Source of the DNA: Amylostereum areolatum
Taxonomy: Eukaryota; Basidiomycota; Agaricomycetes; Russulales; Stereaceae
Assembly (NCBI GenBank): GCA_012932865.1
Contig: SAXG01000104.1
Span: forward strand, 42,426-106,425
Length of the DNA: 64,000 nt
Reading direction: 5' to 3'
A model generated the notes under the pieces. The model saw nothing but the letters and a program-made list of their open reading frames with translations. It did no database searches and was not told the origin of the DNA. How positions within the stretch are numbered: the first letter of the stretch is position 1; each line of letters opens with the position of its first letter. Made by a program: the position numbers and the translations under genes. This document shows positions 13,056 to 22,571 of the stretch, piece by piece.

Positions 13056-13893
13056 ATGGACCCCAGCGCGGCTGACACGCCCAACTCCGCTCCCAGCAAA
13101 CGATGGACGCAATTTTACGCGGCTTTACAACTAGCCATCCAACGCGCGGCTCACAAATGGACGTGCGTAGCGTTTTCTGCTTTCTTTGCAGATTGGTACT
13201 CAGTCGCCGGTTAGTTACAAAGACTTTCAAGAATGCTTCCCGCTGTGGTGTGAGGAGCAGCCGAAGACATCCGAGGGCGTGTTCTCCACCGTCTCACAGT
13301 ACATGGAGAGACACATCACGGTGCGTGTTCTTTGTCGCCCGCGGCGTAGATCACCTGTACTCACGCGTCGCGATCAGGAGGAAACGAACAAGGTGTTCGC
13401 ACGCGACAGGGTTCAGGAGCGCTTGGATAGGATGCATGCTGTGGTGACGGAGGCCAGGGCGCGACACCAAAGTGGCGAAGTGCGAGCGGATGTGTGGCGC
13501 GAAGACTTGGATCCAAGGACGGCCGTCCGCGCACGAACGATCCCGGTGCTGGAGTCGGAAGCAGACCGTTTGCGGGCGCAGCTAGTTTCAGTGCGTGTCT
13601 TTGTGGCCCTCCCGACCGCACCCACCTGACACTCCATTCCCAGATGGAAGAGGAGAACATGCGGCTGCAAACGGAGATCGAGACGAACGTGAAAGAGAAG
13701 GAGGAGGCAGAGGAAAAGATCAAGGCTATCTTCGCTTTTCTGGACGATGTACGAGATTCTCTAGCGTTTTCTTGCTATTTTCTCACCGCTTGCTTAGGTG
13801 TACGCCCGATGGTCTGCCCTGCCTGCCGAGGACATGCAGACATGGGCGATGTTGACCGCCGAAACACAAAATGCCATCAATGCCCCCAAATAG
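13056..13893 (+). CDS. NNF1: Kinetochore Mis12/MIND complex subunit NNF1 (PMF1-like)
   Basis: A structural subunit of the MIND complex that links CENP-C/CENP-A chromatin to the Ndc80 complex. After a short N-terminus, the read-out KWTYKDFQECFPLWCEEQP matches the Nnf1 domain signature (F..CFP). The frame across the first intron works only with the TTAG acceptor, giving KW-T-YKDF. Next comes a long helical region with heptads (EEENMRLQTEIETNVKEKEE) and a C-terminus ending WAMLTAETQNAINAPK. There are about five exons and roughly 200 residues, usual for fungal Nnf1. The coiled-coil gene follows on the same strand 175 bases downstream. Confidence 0.82.
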
Positions 13894-14067
13894 AATTCCT
13901 CCCATACGCACACGAATCCCGCCACCTCCTCTATTCACGTCACGCACCAGAACATGTAGCTTTCCGTGGCCTGTTGGGTGTGAGCATGAAGTTACCCGTC
14001 GATCACGTGATCGCCCAAGACCTGGACGCGCTCGACATTATCCGACATACTCTTTCTCTCTCTCTTC

Positions 14068-16070
14068 ATGTCTTCACCTTCCACCTTCCTCTCTTCCCCC
14101 ATGCACCCTTCTCCTCCAAATGTGGAGGAAGATTCCCAAAACTCGTTTACACAACCATCACAACTCTGGGGCCGGCTCCTTCGCAAGTCCGGACCTGCAG
14201 GCTCGCAGACGCCGTCGGCGTCGTTTTCTCTCCACACCCAGATCGGGCCCCAGGACAGGGCGAACACATCAACGAAGATACTTCTTCACGATACACACGC
14301 TCGCCTCGAGAATTTCTCAGAACGCACTGACGTTCTAGTTAAGGAAGTCGTGGAGGCGAAGAGGGAGATGGTCAGGGCGAGGGAGGACATAACTGCCGAG
14401 CATATAAAAAGTCAAGACGAGCTGGTGCAACTAGGTGTGTATCCTTGTTGCGTCTCTGATCCGCCATGCCTACTCCCAGCGCCTGGCAGGCTGGGTGTAT
14501 GCGCATGTATCTATGTCCCTTAGACTTACGCGCCCTCTCGCAGTGAATCGCTCGCAAGCCATGATACAGAAGGCGGTCGGAGAACCAGCGCAGGCTCGCG
14601 ACACATCGGATCTGAAGGCCGCCGTTGCTTCTACACACGACAAGATCCATGCATTGGAGCTCCGTCTCGAGTCTGTGACCAAGGTAAAGTGTATGCGCAT
14701 GCAGAAGCTGCGCCATGCTTATACGAATAACACAGGCTCACGAGCAGCACCATCATATGCTTGAGAAGGTGTGGCTCTTTGTATAGATCAGCGAAGGCTC
14801 GTCGTTTACTGGAACGACATCAGGTGCTCGATGTTGTGCAAAATAACCAAGTTCATGCCCTCGACCAAGACAAGAAGATCGTCGAACTCTTTATGCCTCT
14901 CCTCACGCTGCTGCAAGCTGCCCCCGGCCACGTCGCGACCTCGCGTGACGCCGTGCTGAACAAAATTCGGGAACAAGACCAGATACTCAATAAGGTCCGA
15001 GAACAAGAGCGGGTCCTCGACAAGATTCTAACAACGCAGCAAGTTGTGATCGCCAAACTCTATGAACGTCGCGACGTGCCGACGCATTCGAGCTCATCTC
15101 CAGAACGACCCCCGATAGTTCTATCCAATCGTCTTCATTTCGCTCCTCCAACGTCGTCGCCAGCCCCACCACAACCTAAGAAACGCAGACTTACCACTGC
15201 CCAAGACGTGCCGCGTACCGATCCCTCTATCAATCTAATGCAGTCCCAGCCTACCGCTCTTCAGAATGTTACATCCACCCCTGCCCCAGGCCTTTTATCA
15301 ACCTCGTCCAAAATCACACCAAACCCCAAGAAACGTAAACGCAAATCCCGTGGCTGGGCCTTACCGTCGTCCGGGAGCATAAGCAGCGACGGCTCTCGCC
15401 CTGCCACCGTGCCGGCCAGCTCTATCTCGTCGTCACTTGTTGTATCTTCCACCCCTTCCACCAGTCGTCCCAAGGCGCGCCCTTCCGTGGCTTCAACCAC
15501 TCGCGTCAAGAAAAACATCCGACGGCTGTCCGGCCCAGGCGTCCCTCCTCCCTCCACGCCGCCCCCAATGCGCGTTTTTGACGGGCTGACGATCGATGCC
15601 TCGTCCACGTCCTTCGATACGGCACGACCGGGATTTGGGCCGACCACCAGGGCGACATTGAAGAAAACGGCGCCTTTGGAACCGGCTCCTGTGCCAGCTC
15701 CTTCTGTGCTCGCACCTGCTCCGTCCGCGGCCGTGGTTCGCCCTGTGCTTCCACGGGTTCAACCGCCAGCTGGTATGTCTTCACTTAGGGTTATGTTGTG
15801 GATACGTTTGCTCACGGTGTTGGTTTGGTACAGGCCTTGACTGTGACACGGGACCTTTCAACCTTTTCCGCCAGCAGGGCGTCCAGATGCGGAATCCGAG
15901 GACGCCGTCGCCGTTTCAACAGGAGCTTAGCATGTTCCACCCTGCTTCACCGATCAAGGTCAGTTCATCTGAGTACCATTGTCGATGATGCGTTCTGACC
16001 TTCTCTTCGGGCACAGTCCACTGTGAACGGGAAGAGGCATATTTCTCTCCCCGCTAGTGATAGTGACTAG
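14068..16070 (+). CDS. Unrecognised nuclear-type coiled-coil protein
   Basis: No family is recognised. The first 60 residues are Ser/Pro-rich. A coiled-coil region then runs from HARLENFSERTDVLVKEVVE to VREQERVLDKILTTQQ, broken by introns. One 55-base intron joins HHHMLEK to VLDVVQNNQ and removes a TAG that would otherwise end the frame. The second half is disordered and rich in Ser, Pro and Lys, with basic clusters (PKKRRL, PKKRKRKSRG) like nuclear signals. The end reads ISLPASDSD. The architecture of a short N-terminus, a central coiled coil and a basic disordered tail resembles chromosome-axis or kinetochore adaptors, but that is inference only. The exact exon set should be taken as approximate. 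Confidence 0.6.
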
Positions 16071-16149
16071 GATGGACTGGATGGAGGCGCGGTGGGCTGT
16101 GGCCGGGAAGGCGAGTTTCGCGCGAACCTCTGCTTTATACATGGCTGAA

Positions 16150-17640
16150 TATGCATCGCAGTTTGATGATTGATTCGAGAGGCTCTCGTTACCAAACTTT
16201 CGTTCACCTGTCGACGAACCAGTTTCCTCGCGGACCTGTGTTAATCGTCGAGTCTCCACGTCCTCGTCGGGTTACTACTAAAAAAGGGCGGCAGCACCGC
16301 TGGTCGTTTTTCTTCATTCTTGTGGACAATTCATACTTTTCTTTGGCCCTCTTGTCATGCACATCCGTTTTCTACCTACCCAATAGAATTTCTCTCCCTA
16401 GATGGCACTGGGCCTAGGAAATTTTCGCAGGGAGCGTCTAAGGGCACTCCTTGGCTCACGGACCAACGACGGAGCTTGAGCCTGACGGAAGGCGGCGATC
16501 CTGTACGTTCTGTTAGAGCCAGAGATAGGAACGGTGTTGTGAAAGGTGGCCGTGAAAATGGGGCGCCGAGGTGCATCCCAAACGGATGACCAGGTTAGGA
16601 TTCCGTTACCCTTTCTTCACCTCTGTCTTCGCTCACGCCCGCTCAACGGCAGATGTCATCTATATGACCCCGTTTCTTCGAATGACGAAGAATATACCAG
16701 CTTCCCTGCTGCCATGTATGCCGACCGTCGTAATGACGTTATCGGTCGACGCTGCTTTTCCCGTCTCCGCCGCTCGAGTGTCCTTGGAAAGGTTTATATT
16801 GACCTTGCGTTTTAGATACCACCGCCTCTCTGGACATCTCTGAGCAAAACAAGCCTCAACGCCACATAACGCCCAGTCTTGTTGTGCCAGTACGTTGCCC
16901 CAGTCATATCGGATTTGTGGTGACGAGTGTTCCAGGACAACAACATTGCATTCGCATCTTTTACCAATAGTCCTGGACTTCCTCCGTCGTCTTCTCTCCA
17001 AGAAAGGCTTCTCCGGCGTGTCGAATACAGAGCAAGTGAATCCTACCCCTGCGGCGAGTCCTAAGCCTCCCAATTCTTACCCAAACCTATCCTGCGTCCA
17101 TCAGGTCGAAGCTATGCTCTCCATGCAAGTACAATGCCCATGCTGGTGCCTTTTCCCGTCCCGACGCCCATTATCTAGGCCTGGATATGTGTGGCAAAAA
17201 AGATGACGATGCTGCCAGGTGCCACCGGACCCTCCCAGACAATAAAGACCAACGAGATGCAGCCGATGTACGGCAGGAGGCGTTGCCACAGTCGCCCTCG
17301 CAATATAAAAGGACTCCCACCTGCCCAGCGAAAAAGGCATCGAACACTTTCCTCCCCATCGCGCTACAAGGGTCTGCTAAGAACAAGCGGCGTCTTCCTT
17401 GCTGAACGCCATGCCAGCCCTTAAACAACACTACCAACGTCCCCACCCTGTTCCATCGGATCGCCCTCCTCCACCTTGTTCAAAAGTCGACCTCGTTCGC
17501 ACGATTCAGATGTGGGGGACGCCGGAACTCTCTCCTGAGACCGTCGTACGTTTTCCGACTCTACATCCCCGTCTCCCATTCCGACACGCGCACATCTTCC
17601 AGGTCATCCACCACGATTAGGACTCTAGTCCTTCGCGGGC
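16150..17640 (+). CDS. Possible multi-exon gene, unresolved
   Basis: Several protein-like blocks follow each other on this strand in different frames, separated by plausible GT-AG sites. Examples are KFSQGASKGTPWLTDQRRSL near 16420, YDPVSSNDEEYTSFPAAMYA near 16660 and NPTPAASPKPPNSYPN near 17040. No family is recognised, and I could not build a single continuous reading frame. It may be a real, poorly conserved gene, a decayed one, or a continuation of the upstream gene by alternative splicing. Confidence 0.25.
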
Positions 17641-18213
17641 GCATCGGCGGCGTCGCTTTCGGTCAGTTCACCATCTGGCTCCTTCAGTTCATCCTCGTTG
17701 GAGCTCACGAGACTACTCCATCCTCGGGCCACAATAATTTGTGCTGAGTATAGGTCAGGCCTCAGACACCTCCGCCCAGCCACCACATTCAATGGTAGTA
17801 GAGGTGCGGCTTCCGGTGGAGACGGCGAGATGGCTATAATAGGGGTTGTAGGTGGGTATGAGTAGATGCAGATGGATGGTGGGGAGGGTCTGAAGGGGCC
17901 TTGTAGAGGGGCTATAGAGGATGCTGTTCACTTTTATCACTAGGGGAGGTTGCGTGCAAGTCTCGAAGCTTGAAGGGCGTGCATGCGTAGCAATATAGAT
18001 GATGTCTCGTTTGCGCGAGCAACGAACAATGACGAACTAAAGTAGTGCCTTAGATTAAGGGAACTATCGAAAATTCAATATGCGATACACAAATCACGAC
18101 TAGGAATACAGAACCAAAAGGAAGGAAGTCCGTGGGTGAACGAGTGTAGACGCAGATGCGCGGCATTATATGGAGGAATATGTACGGTACGAAAGCGTCC
18201 ACGCGTCTTGGCG

Positions 18214-19743
18214 CTAAGCCTGCACGTCCCGCGCCCACCCAACGATGTCCATGGCGCGCACAAGGCGCGAGGGCCGTTTGGAGGCGGGAGGCGGGAGGGG
18301 TTTAGAAACGGACGAAGGATCGGAAAAGGACGAAGGAGCGGTGATGGACGTTGATGTCGACGGCCGAGACGATTGGAAGGATGTGGCAGTAGAAGTCGAA
18401 GAAACGGAAGACGACGGTTTGTGCGAAGGGGCGTGCGGCGGCCTCGCCAGTCCTTCGGTCTCCGTGAAGACCTCGTAGATCGAGGGCAAGTTGGAGCCGT
18501 ACCGTCGGGGCGGGGGTCGTGGGGGCGAGGAAGGTCTAGGGAGAAGGGGAGAGGAAGAGGCGACGGGGCTGGAACAGAGTGGGGCGATGATGGTGGAAGT
18601 AGAGCTGCTGAGGCTGGAGGAGGACGCGGATTGAGAGAGAGAGGGTCGGCGGAGGGGGACGGTGTAATCGTAGGGAGAACGAAAGGGGTCCGTGTATGGG
18701 GCAGGAACGTTGTATGGGACGCCTAGCTCCTGTGCATGCCAGATGTATGCCTTGCGCGTGGTGCTTGACGCACAGGCCAACTCGTCCTCCTTCAGCGTCA
18801 GCGCTCCCGCATGTTCCAGTTCTTGTAGTAGCTCCGCAAGGGAGATGCGAAGCTCGGGGACGGGCTCCAAGATGCGGGAGATAAGGGCCGATGCATTCGA
18901 AGTAAGAGGGAGTCCACCACGAAGGATCTTGTCGCGGTTCTGAAGGTATTGGGCGTAGTATTTGTCCTCAGTTCGGGAGGGCGCGGACCAGAGCTCACAT
19001 CCTACGAGCATTTCGAGGAGAAGGATACCGAGCGACCAAACATCGCTGACCCGGGGGTTGTAAGGTTGGTGTGAGCAATCTTCTCCATAACATTCTGCAG
19101 AGGAAGTGTCAAGAAAGATGCGAGCGGCGTGGAGGGAGAAGGACGTACCAGGCGACATGTAAGACTTACTTCCGACACCAAAATCAGTGCACGAGGGTTC
19201 CTTGGACGCGAGACCGAAATCGGAGAGGTAGATGTGTTGGCGGTCGGGGGAGACGAGGATGTTCTCTGGTTTGAGGTCGCAGTGGGCTATGCCGTAGGAG
19301 TGACAGTGTTGAAGGGCGCCGATGAGTTGGGTCAAAACAAGCTTGGTCCGATCGTCTCGTTTCCAGAAGAAAGGGGTACGAATGAGGTCCGCGAGGGTGC
19401 CGCCGCGACAAAGGTCGAAGAGGAAGCAATGGTAGCCGTCCTCGGAAAAGGAGCCGTGGAGGGTGAGGATGTTGGGGTGGTCCTGCACGAGGGTGTGGAT
19501 ACACGCCTCCCGGTAGAACGCCACCTCCAAGGCTTGCCGTTTCTGCTCAAAGTAGCCGACGAACACGCTGACGGGATGGAGCACCTTCATGGCGTAAGGG
19601 GTGTTGGAACGATCCCTGCGTTTGCGGCACTTGACGGTCCATACGGTGCTCCGTGAGCCCACCCCTGTGAGGTCGGCGAGGGTGAACCGACCATGTTGCA
19701 GGCGCACGCCAGAGTGGTTTGGGGGTGGAATGGATTCAGACAT
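18214..19743 (-). CDS. Ser/Thr protein kinase, Ran1/Sks1/Vhs1-like
   Basis: The kinase domain covers roughly the first 310 residues. It has a glycine loop GVGSRSTVW, Lys in PYAMKVL, catalytic HCDLKPENIL, DFGLAS and an activation segment ending DFGVGSKSYMSPE. The DFG-x-GS-x-YMSPE form is typical of fungal Ran1/Pat1, Sks1 and Vhs1 kinases, linked to nutrient sensing and the mitosis-meiosis choice. The residue before the catalytic Asp is Cys rather than Arg, so it is a non-RD kinase. A 54-base intron (19148-19095 on this strand) is stop-free and in frame; removing it restores SPECYGED. The C-terminal 200 residues are Ser/Pro-rich and disordered. The chosen start is MSESIPPPNHSG; an upstream in-frame ATG adds 37 residues. 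Confidence 0.85.
   Translation of the reverse strand: MSESIPPPNHSGVRLQHGRFTLADLTGVGSRSTVWTVKCRKRRDRSNTPYAMKVLHPVSVFVGYFEQKRQALEVAFYREACIHTLVQDHPNILTLHGSFSEDGYHCFLFDLCRGGTLADLIRTPFFWKRDDRTKLVLTQLIGALQHCHSYGIAHCDLKPENILVSPDRQHIYLSDFGLASKEPSCTDFGVGSKSYMSPGTSFSLHAARIFLDTSSAECYGEDCSHQPYNPRVSDVWSLGILLLEMLVGCELWSAPSRTEDKYYAQYLQNRDKILRGGLPLTSNASALISRILEPVPELRISLAELLQELEHAGALTLKEDELACASSTTRKAYIWHAQELGVPYNVPAPYTDPFRSPYDYTVPLRRPSLSQSASSSSLSSSTSTIIAPLCSSPVASSSPLLPRPSSPPRPPPRRYGSNLPSIYEVFTETEGLARPPHAPSHKPSSSVSSTSTATSFQSSRPSTSTSITAPSSFSDPSSVSKPLPPPASKRPSRLVRAMDIVGWARDVQA
19095..19148 (-). other. In-frame 54-base intron of the kinase gene
   Basis: GTACGT donor and CTGCAG acceptor, length divisible by three and no stop. 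Reading through would put 18 extra residues between SYMSP and CYGED, inside the activation segment just before the conserved APE-like Glu. Confidence 0.8.
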
Positions 19744-20570
19744 CGCTGAAATTGGATGCTGGGGATGAAAGGAAGGAAAGAAGAAGAAGTTGCGGTAGAA
19801 ACGGCCGGCCGGCGACGAAAGACGTTGAAGTGCTTGCGAACTTTGAACAGCCAAAAGGGGGGTTGGTGGTGGTGGCGACGGTGGTGATGGTAGAAGTGGT
19901 TGAAGGTAGACTACGACGAATGAAAGGATCCACTTGAGGAGATATGGGACTGAAGAGACAGGAGTGTTTCAAGTTCTGCGTTCCCGTTGGTCTGAGACAC
20001 GGACTTGGAGAGGGTGAGCTTCGTGTTCGCTGTCGATTGTGTGAACACGCAGGCCAATGAGAAACACGAGTGATGTCGCACCTTGAGAGATCTGTCAATG
20101 TCTCTGGCTGTCAAAGCCGGACTGTGTTCCTCTACGTCGTTGCTGAGGACAAGTCGCCGGCAATCGAGGACCGAAGAGTAACGTTCTACTCCGCAACAGT
20201 TCTCAATGAGAGTCTATGGGGATGTCAGTCGCATAGCACGCATAGAGAGAAGAAACGGGTAAGCTCACCTCGACAGAGACGTCGGTCCCATGGGAGCGGT
20301 GTGAAGGGCGGCGGGTTGCAAGTTTTGAGCGTGAAGAGTGACGATAATATCGGGAATAGTTTCCGGCGCGTACGTTGATAAGTTCTGATAAGTCCGTTTT
20401 GGGGAGACAATCCAAGTGCTGATCTAATCCAGGAACGCCAGATTGGTGATTGGCGAGGACTCCGACTCGGAACGTTTCTACTAAGTAACAGTCGGACCGC
20501 CAAATGAAAACGTCACTTCCAACCTCCCGTCCACACCTCATCGTTCAAACAGAAGGAGTAGTGCTCAAGG
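19744..20570. other. Divergent intergenic region
   Basis: Lies between the kinase and the F-box gene, which are transcribed away from each other. It holds both promoters. Short frames here look like chance. Confidence 0.4.
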
Positions 20571-21884
20571 ATGCAGGCTGAAGTGATGGCTGTGAGCGAT
20601 CTCATTGTCACAGAAGGAGACCGACATGCTCACCACAGTTCCCTTCAATCCTTGCGTCGTTCGCGTTCTCTACTGTAGTCGCGTATACTGCCCGTCGAAC
20701 TCCTCATCGACATCTTCAAACGTGCAACACGCGTCAGGGACTCCAACGACGATGTTACAGTTCAAAGCCTCGTTTTCGTCCCCCAAAACGCTATACTTAC
20801 CCCTCAACGACGCAAAGATGAACGGGCAACGCTCAGGACCCTCTCCTCCCTCGCCCTCGTTTCCCGACGGTTCAACGAAATCGTCACACCGTTCCTATAC
20901 AAACGCGCCATTATCACAGAGACAAACACCCGTTATCTTCTACGCACCCTCCTTTCTACGCCTCATTTAGCCGAGCACGTTCGACATGTTCTACTCGACC
21001 TCAAGGCTGCCGCATCCTTCCCCCTCCCGGGGCGACGTGTGCAAGAGGCTGAGCCCCACCTCCTGGCACTGTTTCCCCTCCTCACATGCGTGAGAGCTTT
21101 GACGATCAGCCTGGAGACGATGCATCGTTTCGACGACCCGATACTCAGCAACAAGCTTGCGCGTGCGATTGCCGCTGCTTTGTCCCCCACCCTACAAATG
21201 CTTTCCTTGCACGGAAGGGCATTGTATCTTTTCAAAAGATCCGAATTCGAGTCCCTCGCATCCTCAAGCGACAATCTCAAGTCGTATGTCTTCGATTGCG
21301 ACACCACACCCGCTCCCTTCGAATCGCACCCCGCGTTCGTGACCAAGACCATGGACCATTTCTCATTCGTCTATCGTCTCGAGCACTACGCCACTAATTA
21401 TGACCTCAACTTCTGGAACATTACGCACCTCACCCTATCGCTTCTGTGGCATACCATAGACACGCCAGAAGTCGTCCAGGCGCTGTACAACACCGTCGCA
21501 AAGGAATGCCCCAACCTCGCCTACTTCGCCCTCATCGGCCACGTTATGGATCTTTGTTTCTTCCTCAAAGTCTCCCCACCCCCCGCGGAGCGCTTCGAAC
21601 TCATCCACGACGACTTGCTCGATGACGATTACAAAGCCTGTATCACAAGCAAGGTCGTTTGCACGATTTTGGACGGGATCTCGAGCATGGCGACGGGCGT
21701 CCGGTTGGTGAAGATCAACGCGCCGGGGCTCATATCGTTGGTGGCAGGAGCACTGAAAAGGGGGTTTGGCAAGGCCAAGGTGGAGAAGATATGGAAAAGC
21801 TTGGATAAACTCCTCAAGCGGGAGTTCGACGTTGTTTCCTGGGAGGGAACGAAGCTGGAGGATATCTTTGGGTGGTCGCCTTGA
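20571..21884 (+). CDS. F-box-like protein, unassigned substrate
   Basis: A predicted substrate receptor of an SCF-type ubiquitin ligase. Exon 1 encodes only MQAEVMA. An 87-base intron (20592-20678, GTGAGC to CTGTAG) then joins to SRILPVELLIDIFKRATRV, an F-box core. LRTLSSLALVSRRFNEIVTPFLYKRAII completes the box. The rest, to a total of 408 residues, has Leu-rich stretches (LPLLTCVRALTISLET, LSLHGRALYLFK) like degenerate LRRs and ends KLEDIFGWSP. Without the intron there is an in-frame TAG just before the box, which might be mistaken for a pseudogene. The box is diverged; confidence in the function is moderate. Confidence 0.65.
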
Positions 21885-22082
21885 GTTTCGGTAAGTCCGC
21901 CCAAGTGCGCTGGTGACGAGTCGTCGCTCACTCCTGTCTGTTCCGTCTAGGCGTTACGTCTCTTTCTCTAGCTGCGTGTGCTTTGGTTTACCCACGAGGG
22001 CATACCAACCATGTATCTGTACTTAACAAAGCCATTACGATAAAGGACTCGTTGGGACGGCGCTCGGATGTACGGGGACCAC

Positions 22083-22108
22083 CATCTGTAAAAACCTCTC
22101 GTGCGAAT
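22083..22108. repeat. Left terminal inverted repeat of the Plavaka element
   Basis: Begins CATCTGTAAAAACCTCTC and matches the inverted right end and both MITE ends in CATC, the A-run and CCTC. AC precedes it. Confidence 0.7.
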
Positions 22109-22571
22109 TGGATCTTTTTGGAGGATATTGGACCTAAACGGCGAGTTAGAGGATTTGACGTGTTTAGGAAGGTCCTCTTACTACTAGATCTAATTTAGCG
22201 GCTAATGGTTTCTCAAGACGGTACAATCTCGGTCCAGCCGCACACCAACAGTGGTCTCAAACTGATCTCAACAGCATCCAAGCATTTTCACAACATAGGT
22301 TTGGTTCACTTTTAGATACCGTTGTCCTGCCTTTGTCACGGCTTTTGGGGCTTGCTCAGACACCATTAGAGAAACCGGGTATCCATTTTTCATACATTAG
22401 CACGAGGCACGGATTGTAAACTAAGCGTTAATGAATGAGCGGAGGGGGGGGATGAAGCTACGGATGCGAGGGGAAATAGAGCAGGAGCGAGAACCATTGT
22501 ACACGAACACATATTACGAGAATCGACTAAAGCGGAAGTGAACGTAAGCGTAGCGGGAGGGGGACACACAT

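Noticed and set aside
20676..20678. In-frame TAG before the F-box, suggesting a pseudogene
   Set aside because: It is the acceptor end of a good 87-base intron that keeps the frame.
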